Assembly (NCBI GenBank): GCA_947625385.1 | Contig: CANQOB010000012.1 | Span: 1 to 44,198 of the forward strand | Length of the DNA: 44,198 bases | From: an uncultured Clostridia bacterium | Lineage (GTDB): Bacteria; Bacillota; Clostridia; Christensenellales; Borkfalkiaceae | Direction: 5' to 3' | Shown here: in pieces, positions 7,224 through 16,695 of the stretch | How the letters are laid out: each line of letters begins with the position of its first letter | Position numbering within the stretch: the first letter of the stretch is position 1 | The notes under the pieces: model-generated | Told to the model about the DNA's origin: nothing | Databases searched by the model: none | What the model saw: the letters and a program-made list of their open reading frames with translations, nothing else | Position numbers and translations under genes: made by a program

Positions 7224-10200
7224 TCAATTCCTTCGCTTTTTGCGGAGCACCAAGACGACCGTGACGGCGGCGGCTGCCGCGAGGGCTGCCGCGCCCACGC
7301 CGATCATCACCCAAACGATGACGCCGGGGCCCGATTCGCCGCCGAGCGCCGGAATTTCCTCCTGCGCCTTGATGATCTCGCCGCAGCGCGGGCAGCGCAG
7401 TCCTTCGGTCAGCCCGCTCTCCGTCTCGGTGGGCGCTCTGCCCGGGATGACCTCTTCGAGGTGTCCGAGATCGTCCTCTACATCGCAGCCCTCGACCGCA
7501 TCGCAGCGGGAGCACTTCTTGCCCTCGGTGTGTCCCACTTTGGTGCAGGTGGGCAGTTCTTCGGGGATTTCCACGGAGAAGTCGTGACCGAGCGGGTCGA
7601 TGTGCTTGACGCCATCCTTTTCTTTGCCGCAGTAGATGCAGACATCGCCCGCGGCGTGCCCTGCTTCCGTGCAGGTGGGTTTGCGTTCGGGCTGATACTG
7701 ATAGTCATGACCGTGCGGCGCTGTGGAGGTGATGTTCTCGGTGAAGCCGCAGACCGAACATCTCTTCCCCTCGGTGCTGCCGTGCCCTTCGCAAGTTGCG
7801 GGGATGGCGGCGACGGTTTCAAACTTATGTCCCAATGCCAACGAGGCGCCCTCGATTTCTGCGCCCTCGTATACGTGATCGATCGTAAGCTGGCGGAATC
7901 CGTTCTCGCCTTCGCTGATGAAGTCCTTGGATTGGTCTTGTTCGTCCTGCTCCGCCATCGCCTGATTGAAGTCGTCTAAGTCGATGGAGAAGTGGAAGAA
8001 GAACATCTCGGCGTCCGTGCAGGTGGCGTCCGTGTGCGTGTCGCATTCGAACTCAAAGACGACCTGTGTCCGATGATGGCATTTGGTCCATTTCGATTCG
8101 TCGAGCATGTCGTCGCCGTAATCTCCGATGCCTTCACAGATCAGATAGTATGTCACCCGCGCCCTGCCTTTTACGGTTTTTTCCTCTTGCACGAAATAGA
8201 CATTGCCCTCTTCGTCGACCATTTCCGTGTTCACGGTTTCCTCGTCTTTGAAGAACTCAATGGTGTAGCCGTTGGCGTGCTCTCCGCTCTTATCCAACTC
8301 ATACGAATGACCGAGCGTAGGCATTTCCACGATTCCGCCGTCGTCCGGGCAGGCGGCGCCGCATTTTTCACAAGTATGCGTGCAGAAACCGCCGGGCTTC
8401 GTGCAGGTCGGAGGCGTCCAATCTGCGGGATTCCCATAGATATCATAGCCATAGCTATGTCCCGTCTTGGGAATGACGAGGTCCGCCGCCCGATAGAGCG
8501 TCTTGCCGTTTTGATAGTCGAATTTGCAGTTGCAGACAGAGCATGTCTTGTAGGCAAGGACGCCCTCCTTTTCACAGGTCGGGTCTTGTTGCGCGTGCTC
8601 GCCCATGGACAAAAACACGTGGTCCTTGTGCAATCTGAGCCTATGCCCCGCGGTGCTTGCGTTGAGCACGAGATCGGTGATAAATTCGCCCGTGTCCTCA
8701 TCTTGGTAGACATAGGGCAGTTCGAAGGAGATCTCGCTGACGGCGGCGCGGCTCCGGAAGGCTCTCGCGGAGACCGTCATCTCGGGCAATTCGATGGTTT
8801 CGAGCGCGGTGCAGTTGTCGAATATGCGGTAGAGGTTGGCGTTTTCGTCGAGCTTGAAGTTGCGCAGATCCATGTCGGCAAGACTGGTACAGTCTCCGAA
8901 CATCTTGCCGAAGCTGAGCACGTTTTGGGTCGTGAACCCGGACAGGTCGAGATTCGTGAGCGATCTGCAACCGTAGAACATGTTCATTGCGCCGCGCATG
9001 TATTCGGTATCGAAGTTTTCTGGGACGAACTCCGTGAGTTTTTCACAGCCCGAGAACAGAGAACCGCATTCGATGGGCGCAAGAATCTTGCCGGGGTACA
9101 CGAAGGCGATCTTGCTGCCGCTACGGTAGAGACGGATGTAGGTATCGATGCGGACGTAGGTGTCCTTGTAGTCCTGCGGCTCCGTATGCAGGAACTGTAT
9201 GCTCGTGAGCGTCTTGTAGTCCTTGACGAACGTTTTCCATTCGCGGGTAAACTGGCGCGCCACCTGTATGTCGCCGTAGTCGCCGTCCACCGCGGGATAT
9301 TCGTCCGCCGCCACGGGCGTGCCGTATTTGACGTTGATAAAGCTGATGTTGAAGGGCTTCTCGCCGAGGACGGTGACGACCACGGTATGCTCTGCCGTGT
9401 CGAGATCTTCACAGAGAAAGACCAGTTTGTTGAACATCGGCTCGTCGTCGAGGTCGATCTCGTCCTTTTCCTCGCCGTCCACGGAAACGGACGCTTTCCC
9501 GTAGGTATGCGCGGTATCGGCATACAGCTCGAAGCCGCTTCCCAGGAACTTGAATTCGAACGTCGCGCCGTCTTTGGTCGTGGACAGCTTGCCGTTTGCG
9601 GAATTTTCGACAAAGCCCTCCGCTTCGCTGTCCGCGAGATCTTGGGTGTTTGTCATATAGTTGGTGGGTCTGACGGTCTGGCTCAGCTTGGATTCGATGC
9701 CCGCGTTCACCTCTTTGATGACGGTATGCCCGCTGTTGGCGGTGACGATCAGCTTGAAGTACCGTATCTGGGTGCGCTGGAAACTGATTCTCTGACGGGC
9801 GGCGTTGATGTCGGAGCTCTCGCCCTCGAACAGCAAATGCCAACCGTTTGAATCTTCGGTTCCTTCATGATTCAAATTCGGATATTCGGTCCCCGTGCAG
9901 GCATACAGCGTGTAGGAGAGCAGCTTGTCGTTGCCGTTGGTGCGGCGGATGATGTCGAAGTAGTTGAAGGTCTGGTCTGCCCCCGTGTCGATGATGAACA
10001 CATGGGGCGGCTTGACGGTGTAGCCGTTGTATTTGGAGTGGTAGATCGTGCTCTCGTCGCCGTCCACCATGTTCTTTCTGTACTGCTCCTGCGCCGCCTC
10101 GCCGCCTTCGCTCGCGGGCGCCTCGATGACCTTCCAACCGCTGTTGGAGGTCTGATAGTCGATGGTGGCGTTCTTGATACTGTCGACAAAGCGCGGCTGC

Positions 10201-13058
10201 CAGCCCTTGAAGGCGTCTGCCTTTGCAAGGTCGGCTTGGGAGACGTTCTCGCCGACGATGTTTTGGATGGGGATATCCTTGATATCCTTCAAGGCGACTT
10301 TCTCTTCGCCGGGCATGCGCAGACCGATGTGGAGATGCCCCTGTCCGCCCCAGTTGACGAGCGCCGCCGAGATAAAGACCGTATCGCCCGCCGTCAAGTG
10401 CACCGTCCATTTGCAGTTCGCGTTCTCGGAGAAGCTGTAAACGCTCGTCGTCGAGATCGTGTGGTCGGCGTTTCCTGCGGCGCTGTCCTTATTTTTGAAG
10501 AACTGCACCTTGGCGGCGTCGTCCGCTCTCACATAGAAGGTGTGCTCTCCCGTCTTTGTGGCTATGAACTTGAACGAGCTGCGGAAGTACTCCAAATTGG
10601 AGTGATTGAAGTCCCCCTTGCCGGGCACGCTGCCCGTCTCGGCGGAAGTCGCGGGTTTCCCCGTGATATAGGTTTCCGCCGTGCTGATGGAGGGCTGTTT
10701 CGTGCCGAGGAGCTGCGCTTGCTGCGAGCCGAGGTCCCAAACCTCGGTATACACGCCGCGGTAGAGGAGCCTCAAATTCACGTTGAGGGTGACCTGCCGT
10801 CCCCCGTCGGTCTTGACGATGATGTCGAAGCGGTCGTACTCCGTGACCTCTGCGGGCGGGGTGTAAATCACCTTTTGTTCGGATTCTTTATATTCGATCG
10901 TCCCGTGCTGCGGGCGCGTGACCGCGAGGACTTCCACCGCTTCCGGCGAAGAGAAGTTGCTTGCGCTCACATCGAATACGGTGGAATGTTTGCCGTCCAC
11001 ATCGTGCTTGCGCGCCGTCTCATGCCCGTCGATGCCGTTCGCCCAGCGGTACGCCACAGGGACGAACGTAGGCAGGTTGTGCAAGAAATCGAGCTGGCTG
11101 TCGGTAAACATATCGTCGGAAATGTTGGCGAAGTAGTTGTCGTTCACCCAATCGAGAATGTTCACGCGGTCCACGACGCCGATACGGTAAACAAAGTCGG
11201 CGCGCTTGTTGGGACAGTAGGCGGGATTCATCTTGTAGGTATAGAACATATCTACGAATTTCTCGGGTCCGAAACTGTGCAGGAGCGTCGCGTACATGGA
11301 AAGCTGGTCGAAGTGCGCGCCGTTCCCCTCGTTGATCTCGCCGTAATCCTCGATCTTACGCGTCTCGCCCGTCTGTTTGTCCGTGCACAGCTGCGTGATC
11401 TTTTGGGAGCGCTCCACCGCCGTGAACGGGTGGACGTATTCTCCGTGTTCCACCCCGATCACACGGCTGTCCATATTGCAGAGCATGCTGTAAATCAAGA
11501 GGATGAGCGTGTTGTTCCAGACCTCGCCGTCCCCGTCGCAGAATCCCCAGTTGACGCCGTGCGTCTTTGCCTGGACGTGCCCCAGCTCATGGAACGTTCC
11601 CCAATTCCCCTTGGTCGTCAGCGTCTCGTAGTTCATGCAGATCGGGAACCAATATTCGGGCTGGGCGCAGAAGTTGGAATTGAGCGCCACCGCTTCGCCC
11701 GCGGGGACGTGCATGTCATAGCACATCGTCATGTTGTAGTTGTAGTCCCTGCCGTTCAGAGAGATATCGATAGCGAACACGCTGTGCCAGAAATACGCCA
11801 GTTTTTCGATGTCGTCGGCGTTCCTCATGGCTTCGGCGGGACCGATGAGCTGTCCGTTCTCCACATCGAGCGTGGCGATGAGCCCGGGCGCCTTGCGCAG
11901 TTGCTCTTCGAACTCCCGGACCGTCGTCACGCCGAGGACAAAGTGCGGCGTGAGCACCGCTCCCGAGATCTCCATCTCCACCATGTCCGAGGTGGGCTTG
12001 ACATAGAGCGGTCCGCCGTACATGCTGCCGATCTTGACCTCCATGTCCTCCCCCGTGCCCACGATGTTGAAGGTCGTGCCCATGCAGGGGACCTTTTGGT
12101 TCTGCCACTGCCATTGCCCGTGGAGACCGTAATGGAACTTGTCGAAGTCGGGAGTCTCGTTCGCTGCCGCGGCGCGCCGGGCTTCCCCGACGATCTTCTC
12201 GTCCCAATAGGCGAGATAACTTTCCATCTTGCCAAAGCCCTTGCCGTTTTCGTCATAGCCCTGGTAGCCGAGCGTGTCCTGATGATGGGTGTAGAGCGTG
12301 ACCGTCTCCCCCTTCTTCAACCCCTTGATCTTCACCGTGGCGGCTTCCCCGGGCGCGAGATACAGCCCCGTCGTGATGGGAGAACGGTAGATGGGGTCGG
12401 TCACTATCCGCATTCTTACGGCTTTGGCGTCATCGGGAATCTTGCCGTAGATAAAGTCCGCGGCGGGATGCTTTTTGAGTTGGTTGTTCTGAATGATGTC
12501 GCTGACATGCGTGTTGAAATAGTACGCCTGCCGAAGCAGCATGTACTTGGTGAATTCCGAAAAATATTTTTGTTTGGTCACATTGCCGTCGGAGTCCTTC
12601 GGCGAACGGTCGAGCCCCTTCATCGGGTACATGGGGTGGTCCTTGTTGCCCGGTTCAAGCTCGGAATTGCTTGCAAAATCGATTTTGGCGAGCGCATGCA
12701 TCTCCGCGCCCGTCGTAAAATCCAACATTTGATAGGTATTGTCCATCACTTCGGGCAGCTTGCGGACGATATTGTCCTGCAAAACTTCCATGACGGGCTG
12801 ACGGACGGTCACGCGTCTGCCGCGGATATCGTCGAGACTGTACAAAGAGAGCCCCTCGTCGATATCTTCGGGACGGATGACGCCTTCGCTTTGCTCGGGT
12901 TCGCTCTGCCCGACGAAAGCGGTCTGCATTTCTTCCGCGGAAGCCTCGGCGGCGACCGCCGAAACGTCTGCGCGGCGAAGCATCGTGGCAAAATCGCCGA
13001 AGCAAAGAGCAAGGGCAAGGATGAGACAGAGAGAGTTTTTGACAAGGTTCTTTTTCAT
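7224..13058 (-). CDS. Giant M60-like (gluzincin) surface peptidase with PA14, CBM32, DUF285 and Cys-repeat modules
   Basis: A 1944-residue secreted, membrane-anchored protein. An N-terminal signal sequence (about 1-30) is followed by an M60/enhancin-like zinc metallopeptidase. Its motif HELGH (His490, Glu491, His494) and a downstream glutamate in GEVWNN (Glu512) fit the family pattern HExxH-x(8-28)-E. M60 enzymes cut mucin-type glycoproteins, so a host or dietary glycoprotein is the likely target. Next come a PA14-like module (about 765-920), a CBM32/F5-8C-like module (about 975-1123), a further beta-sandwich (about 1145-1246) and BspA-type DUF285 repeats (about 1260-1430). Then follow about six copies of a Cys-rich repeat (PTC-x(n)-G-x(n)-CxxC, 1485-1900); the last has lost its first Cys. 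A membrane helix (about 1913-1937) and the basic tail RKKRRN anchor it; there is no LPXTG motif. It stands alone, with its own promoter and terminator. Confidence 0.9.
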   Translation of the reverse strand: MKKNLVKNSLCLILALALCFGDFATMLRRADVSAVAAEASAEEMQTAFVGQSEPEQSEGVIRPEDIDEGLSLYSLDDIRGRRVTVRQPVMEVLQDNIVRKLPEVMDNTYQMLDFTTGAEMHALAKIDFASNSELEPGNKDHPMYPMKGLDRSPKDSDGNVTKQKYFSEFTKYMLLRQAYYFNTHVSDIIQNNQLKKHPAADFIYGKIPDDAKAVRMRIVTDPIYRSPITTGLYLAPGEAATVKIKGLKKGETVTLYTHHQDTLGYQGYDENGKGFGKMESYLAYWDEKIVGEARRAAAANETPDFDKFHYGLHGQWQWQNQKVPCMGTTFNIVGTGEDMEVKIGSMYGGPLYVKPTSDMVEMEISGAVLTPHFVLGVTTVREFEEQLRKAPGLIATLDVENGQLIGPAEAMRNADDIEKLAYFWHSVFAIDISLNGRDYNYNMTMCYDMHVPAGEAVALNSNFCAQPEYWFPICMNYETLTTKGNWGTFHELGHVQAKTHGVNWGFCDGDGEVWNNTLILLIYSMLCNMDSRVIGVEHGEYVHPFTAVERSQKITQLCTDKQTGETRKIEDYGEINEGNGAHFDQLSMYATLLHSFGPEKFVDMFYTYKMNPAYCPNKRADFVYRIGVVDRVNILDWVNDNYFANISDDMFTDSQLDFLHNLPTFVPVAYRWANGIDGHETARKHDVDGKHSTVFDVSASNFSSPEAVEVLAVTRPQHGTIEYKESEQKVIYTPPAEVTEYDRFDIIVKTDGGRQVTLNVNLRLLYRGVYTEVWDLGSQQAQLLGTKQPSISTAETYITGKPATSAETGSVPGKGDFNHSNLEYFRSSFKFIATKTGEHTFYVRADDAAKVQFFKNKDSAAGNADHTISTTSVYSFSENANCKWTVHLTAGDTVFISAALVNWGGQGHLHIGLRMPGEEKVALKDIKDIPIQNIVGENVSQADLAKADAFKGWQPRFVDSIKNATIDYQTSNSGWKVIEAPASEGGEAAQEQYRKNMVDGDESTIYHSKYNGYTVKPPHVFIIDTGADQTFNYFDIIRRTNGNDKLLSYTLYACTGTEYPNLNHEGTEDSNGWHLLFEGESSDINAARQRISFQRTQIRYFKLIVTANSGHTVIKEVNAGIESKLSQTVRPTNYMTNTQDLADSEAEGFVENSANGKLSTTKDGATFEFKFLGSGFELYADTAHTYGKASVSVDGEEKDEIDLDDEPMFNKLVFLCEDLDTAEHTVVVTVLGEKPFNISFINVKYGTPVAADEYPAVDGDYGDIQVARQFTREWKTFVKDYKTLTSIQFLHTEPQDYKDTYVRIDTYIRLYRSGSKIAFVYPGKILAPIECGSLFSGCEKLTEFVPENFDTEYMRGAMNMFYGCRSLTNLDLSGFTTQNVLSFGKMFGDCTSLADMDLRNFKLDENANLYRIFDNCTALETIELPEMTVSARAFRSRAAVSEISFELPYVYQDEDTGEFITDLVLNASTAGHRLRLHKDHVFLSMGEHAQQDPTCEKEGVLAYKTCSVCNCKFDYQNGKTLYRAADLVIPKTGHSYGYDIYGNPADWTPPTCTKPGGFCTHTCEKCGAACPDDGGIVEMPTLGHSYELDKSGEHANGYTIEFFKDEETVNTEMVDEEGNVYFVQEEKTVKGRARVTYYLICEGIGDYGDDMLDESKWTKCHHRTQVVFEFECDTHTDATCTDAEMFFFHFSIDLDDFNQAMAEQDEQDQSKDFISEGENGFRQLTIDHVYEGAEIEGASLALGHKFETVAAIPATCEGHGSTEGKRCSVCGFTENITSTAPHGHDYQYQPERKPTCTEAGHAAGDVCIYCGKEKDGVKHIDPLGHDFSVEIPEELPTCTKVGHTEGKKCSRCDAVEGCDVEDDLGHLEEVIPGRAPTETESGLTEGLRCPRCGEIIKAQEEIPALGGESGPGVIVWVMIGVGAAALAAAAAVTVVLVLRKKRRN

Positions 13059-13156
13059 ACGGTTTCCTGCATTTTCAGCTTATGCGGGGCGGCGGGCCGA
13101 GTGATTTCCCGCCGCAAAACAAAGCCGAACCCACCTTGAGATTTTGTTGATTATAT

Positions 13157-13184
13157 ATTATCATACCGATGACGGATAAGTCAA
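13157..13184 (-). promoter_or_regulatory. Promoter of the M60-like peptidase gene
   Basis: On the minus strand, -35 TTGACT (13179-13184), a 16-bp spacer and -10 GATAAT (13157-13162); a shifted -10 TAATAT at 18 bp is equally possible. The leader to the ATG at 13058 is about 90 nt. Confidence 0.65.
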
Positions 13185-13273
13185 CAGATATCCGATTTTT
13201 TTGCGATTCTTCCGCCCGTCGGCAACGCCGTGCGCCTGTCGAGGGAACTTGCGTTTATGCCCATTTACCGCAA

Positions 13274-13315
13274 GCAGCTCGGACCGAATATTTCCCAATA
13301 TTCGGTCCGAGCTGC
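13274..13315. repeat. Perfect 19-bp inverted repeat
   Basis: GCAGCTCGGACCGAATATT (13274-13292) and its exact complement (13297-13315) flank a 4-nt TCCC loop. It lies 32 bp beyond the stop codon of the Ntn-hydrolase gene and upstream of the M60 promoter. A T-rich tail (CTTTTGATTTTG) follows on the plus strand but not on the minus strand, so it is a poor match to a terminator for the minus-strand gene it follows. It could be a processing or stability hairpin, or part of a small mobile repeat. Confidence 0.75.
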
Positions 13316-13347
13316 CTTTTGATTTTGCAAACGCGGGTGACTGCGGA

Positions 13348-14142
13348 CTATGCGGAAAGTTTCTTATGCTTTAACCATTTGCTTTCTTTGGGTTTGAGGA
13401 CCAAGATATCGATAGGACCTCCGACGGTTTTGCTAACCTTCCGAAAATCCATTGCTTTGACCGTTGTTTCGATTGCAAATTTTGCGAAATTTACCGCGTC
13501 TTGCAAAGACATATACTCCCATGCAATATCCGCTTCGGGATAGATCATGAGACTTGTTTTGTCGATCACGATTGCTTGATCCATATGAATTTTGTAATTC
13601 TCCTCATTGACATTGAAATTCTCAATTTCTACAAATTTGGGATTTACAATTTGCTTTTTGATAAGCCTCGTCATGATCTCTCTTTGCCCGTCCCAAATCG
13701 CTCCTGATTCCTGATCTTGATTGGAATCAATGATGCAGGAATTTGAACCGGTATAGACGCGATATATTTTTTTCATCATAGTTTCGTCTGCGCTCTTTTC
13801 ATAGCCGCATACATGAAAAATACAGTTCCGCGTTTTATCCAAGGCGTTGAAGTAATTCAGAATGATTTGCGGCATTTCACTGATTTTGGTATCCGGTTTG
13901 ATCAACGACTCATTAATTCGTTCAAGATAGCTGGCAATTGCCTGTCCGCTGAAATCTGCCGCTCCGCAGGTCGAGATTCCGCAGCCGTTAGCGCAAAGAA
14001 ATGTTTTGTGGGTAGAATCGGACAGCGGAAAACTTTGTCTCTCGACCCCTCCGATCATGGGGCTGTTGACTTCGAGCGTAGCACGGCTGTCGCTAGCCAT
14101 TACGATTCCTTCGTTGACATAAACGGTTACAATTAACGACAT
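13348..14142 (-). CDS. Proteasome/HslV-like Ntn-hydrolase with Ser1
   Basis: A 264-residue protein whose start aligns without gaps to mature HslV and proteasome beta subunits. After Met removal it reads S1-L-I-V-T-V, with Asp17 in ASDSRAT (family: Asp17 then x-x-Ala-Thr). A Lys in THKTF (Met-numbered residue 46) stands where Lys33 would be, after a loop about 12 residues longer. GISTCGAADFSGQA then resembles the family's glycine-rich stretch after that Lys. The N-terminal nucleophile would be Ser instead of Thr. No HslU-, Mpa- or ARC-type unfoldase gene is near, so it would act alone or with distant partners. The gene is visibly more AT-rich than its neighbours, suggesting transfer. The ATG has a GGGAG site 7 nt upstream. 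The fold is my reading of the N-terminus; catalysis is untested and it may be a non-protease Ntn amidohydrolase. Confidence 0.75.
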   Translation of the reverse strand: MSLIVTVYVNEGIVMASDSRATLEVNSPMIGGVERQSFPLSDSTHKTFLCANGCGISTCGAADFSGQAIASYLERINESLIKPDTKISEMPQIILNYFNALDKTRNCIFHVCGYEKSADETMMKKIYRVYTGSNSCIIDSNQDQESGAIWDGQREIMTRLIKKQIVNPKFVEIENFNVNEENYKIHMDQAIVIDKTSLMIYPEADIAWEYMSLQDAVNFAKFAIETTVKAMDFRKVSKTVGGPIDILVLKPKESKWLKHKKLSA

Positions 14143-14188
14143 GATTTTCTCCCTTCCCGTTTTATGGGTATCAATTTAGTTTCACTTC

Positions 14189-14219
14189 TTTATAACCGTC
14201 TATGAAAAAATCTAAACAA
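14189..14219 (-). promoter_or_regulatory. Possible promoter of the Ntn-hydrolase gene
   Basis: On the minus strand, -35 TTGTTT (14214-14219) and -10 TTATAA or TATAAA (14189-14195) with an 18-19 bp spacer, in a very AT-rich region 47 bp upstream of the ATG. Confidence 0.45.
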
Positions 14220-14260
14220 ATTTTTGAACTTTTTTATACAAAACCGTACAAAATTTATTG

Positions 14261-14292
14261 AGCGGCGGGTAGAGCGTGGACGAGCCGCCGCT
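14261..14292 (-). terminator. Probable terminator of ligD
   Basis: AGCGGCGG/CCGCCGCT stem starting 4 bp after the ligD stop codon. The minus-strand tail (CAATAAATTTTG) is AT-rich but not a clean T run; the opposite strand carries T6. Confidence 0.5.
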
Positions 14293-14295
14293 TTT

Positions 14296-16632
14296 TTACT
14301 TTTGAAGAACGGGGCGAAGGGAGGACCTCTCCGTGAAAAAGTCCGCCCACGGGTCGGGCTGTTTCAGACGGCGAAGCACGGAGCGCACCGTCAGCGAATC
14401 GGGCGCAAACTCGGTCAGTTCCTCCCATGCAATGGGGCAGGAGACGGGCGCACCGGCACGCGCGCGCACGCTGTAAGGCGCCGCGCTCGTCGCTCCCGGG
14501 CTGTTGCGCTGCCAGTCGATGAAGATCTTGCCCTTTCGCGCCTGCTTGGAGACGGAGGAAGTGTACCGCTCGGGATGCGCGCTCTCCAAGACCCGGACGA
14601 CCCTCTTCGAAAAATCCCGCACGGTCTGCGGTTCAACGGCGCCGCGCAGCGGGACCACGATATGATACCCCTTGCCGCCGCTCGTTTTGAGAAAACTGCG
14701 GAGCAAAAGTTCGTCGAGAACGCGTTTGACGTCGCGCACGCCCCTTTTGACCTCTTTGAGCGGGAGCCCCTCATCCGGGTCGAGATCGAACACCATGAGG
14801 TCGCATCTCCCCTTTTTCTCGCCCCTTATATGAAATTCCACGGCATTGTATTGCACCAGCGAGAGAATGCCCTTCCCCGTCGTAACGGAAAACCCCTCTT
14901 CCTCCTGCTTCACGCCGCAAAAGAGCTCCGCATCGAGATGTTTGCGGAAGAACGCCTCGCCCGTCACGCCCGAGGGGCAGCAGACGAGACTGAGCTGTCT
15001 GCCTTTCAGATAGGGCAGCATGCGCGCCGAGACGGCTTCGTAATATGCGGCGAGGTCGAGCTTGGTGATGTTACAGTCGGGAAACATGATCTTTTCCGGA
15101 TGCGTGATGCCGAAGAGCGGTCTTGACGGCTTCGGGCGCGGGCTCTCTTCCACGACTTCCCGCGGGGATTTATCCCGCCGCATGCCCTTGAAACTCGCCT
15201 GCCGCAATAGCCCCGAAGAGGTCATTTCGGCGAACTCCACTTGCGCCACCCGCTCCGGTCTCGTCCACACCGCGCCCCGAAAGGAGCGCTCGGGCAGTGC
15301 GGAAAAGGGCATTTTTTCGCTCGCCAGCGCCTGCAATTCCTCCTTGATCTCGCGGCGGGAACCGTCTTTGAAGCCCGTTCCCACGCTCCCCGCAAAGACG
15401 AGTTCCCCCTCCCGGTAGGCTCCGACGAGCAGCGACCTTAATTCGCCCGTCACGGATTCCGTGTAGCCGCCGATGACGAATTCCTCGCTGTTGCGGAATT
15501 TCAGTTTGCGCCAATCCCCGTTTTTTCCCGCGGTATAGGCGGAGCCGGCACGTTTCGCCACGATTCCCTCCATGCCGCGTTTTCTGATCGCTTCGACCCC
15601 GCGTTTCGTCATGCGCGGGGTATGTTCGCTGTAGGCGAGGGCGGGCGGAAACGTCTTGAAGAGCGCTTTGAGCTTTTGTTTGCGCTCGGTGAGGGGACGG
15701 TCGCGAAGATCTTCGCCGTCGAGCGCCAAAAGGTCGAAAAGCACATAGCAAAGTCCCTCCTTTTTGCCGCCTTTCGCGTACGCTTGCAGCGCGGAAAAGT
15801 CGGGGACGCCGTTCTTCCCCGCGACGACCATCTCGCCGTCCACGACCGCGGCGCGATTCGGGAGCGCCTCCGAAAGCGCCTCCGCCGCCGCAAGAAAGGT
15901 CGCGGTGCAGTCATGTCCGTTGCGCGTCTTTAAGACGGTTTTGCCGCCCTCGACGAACCCGAGCGTGCGGTGTCCGTCGTATTTGAGCTCATAGACCCAC
16001 CCCATGTCCGAGGGTAAGGCTTCGCAACGCTCGGCGAGCATGACCTCTGCGCTGCGGAACGGGTTGACGCGCTTTGCCTTTGCGATCTCCGTCATCGTGA
16101 GTTCCGAGCGCACGCCCTTGGTAAAGCGGGAGATGCCCGCCGTCTTTTTTTCGTAGCCGTCCCGCTCCTTGATGAGCAGCCACGCGTCCTCTTCGCTCTT
16201 CTTGATCTTCACGAGCGCCCAGTCCCCTTTGAGCCGTTTTCCGTCGAGACGGAATTTGAGGGAGCCTTCCGCGAGCCCTTTTTTCGGGTCGGTGCGCGGC
16301 GTCCACACGCCCTCGTCCCAGAGCATGACGGTGCCGCCGCCGTATTCGCCCTTGGGAATGACTCCCTCGAAGTCCATATAGTCGACGGGATGATCTTCGA
16401 CGCGCACGGCGAGCCGCTTGTCCGCCACGGCATAGGAGGGTCCCTTCGGGACAGCCCAGCTGAGCGCCACCCCGCCGAGTTCGAGACGGAGGTCGTAGTG
16501 GTCGGAGCGCGCGGCATGATGCTGTACGGAAAATCTGAGTTTGCGGCGGGACGGGGACGCCGCCATTCCCTCCGGTTCGTTCGTGACGGAAAAATCCCGC
16601 TTGGCGCGGTAAGCTTTGAGTTTGTCGGTCAT
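14296..16632 (-). CDS. ligD: ATP-dependent DNA ligase D (NHEJ), PE-LIG-POL order
   Basis: A 778-residue multidomain enzyme of bacterial non-homologous end joining. The 3'-phosphoesterase domain comes first (about 30-160), with metal-site residues His39, His45 and Asp47 in HHAARSDHYDLR and His81 in HPVDY. The ATP-dependent ligase domain (about 195-480) has catalytic Lys217 in ELKYDGHR. The archaeo-eukaryotic primase-like polymerase domain (about 505-778) has Asp616 and Asp618 in FDLDPD, His657 in GGKGYH, and Asp706. This order is that of Pseudomonas aeruginosa LigD. The frame stays open upstream to 17193, but that part runs antisense through ku; the ATG at 16632 begins just before the conserved PE domain and is the sensible start. 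ku lies divergently 63 bp away. In sporulating bacteria this pair repairs breaks in spores. Confidence 0.96.
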   Translation of the reverse strand: MTDKLKAYRAKRDFSVTNEPEGMAASPSRRKLRFSVQHHAARSDHYDLRLELGGVALSWAVPKGPSYAVADKRLAVRVEDHPVDYMDFEGVIPKGEYGGGTVMLWDEGVWTPRTDPKKGLAEGSLKFRLDGKRLKGDWALVKIKKSEEDAWLLIKERDGYEKKTAGISRFTKGVRSELTMTEIAKAKRVNPFRSAEVMLAERCEALPSDMGWVYELKYDGHRTLGFVEGGKTVLKTRNGHDCTATFLAAAEALSEALPNRAAVVDGEMVVAGKNGVPDFSALQAYAKGGKKEGLCYVLFDLLALDGEDLRDRPLTERKQKLKALFKTFPPALAYSEHTPRMTKRGVEAIRKRGMEGIVAKRAGSAYTAGKNGDWRKLKFRNSEEFVIGGYTESVTGELRSLLVGAYREGELVFAGSVGTGFKDGSRREIKEELQALASEKMPFSALPERSFRGAVWTRPERVAQVEFAEMTSSGLLRQASFKGMRRDKSPREVVEESPRPKPSRPLFGITHPEKIMFPDCNITKLDLAAYYEAVSARMLPYLKGRQLSLVCCPSGVTGEAFFRKHLDAELFCGVKQEEEGFSVTTGKGILSLVQYNAVEFHIRGEKKGRCDLMVFDLDPDEGLPLKEVKRGVRDVKRVLDELLLRSFLKTSGGKGYHIVVPLRGAVEPQTVRDFSKRVVRVLESAHPERYTSSVSKQARKGKIFIDWQRNSPGATSAAPYSVRARAGAPVSCPIAWEELTEFAPDSLTVRSVLRRLKQPDPWADFFTERSSLRPVLQK

Positions 16633-16695
16633 ATCAACAGGTTGTGAAAGAAAGGACGTTTTTATTTTTTGCGTTTTGGGAATAAACGAGCCGCT

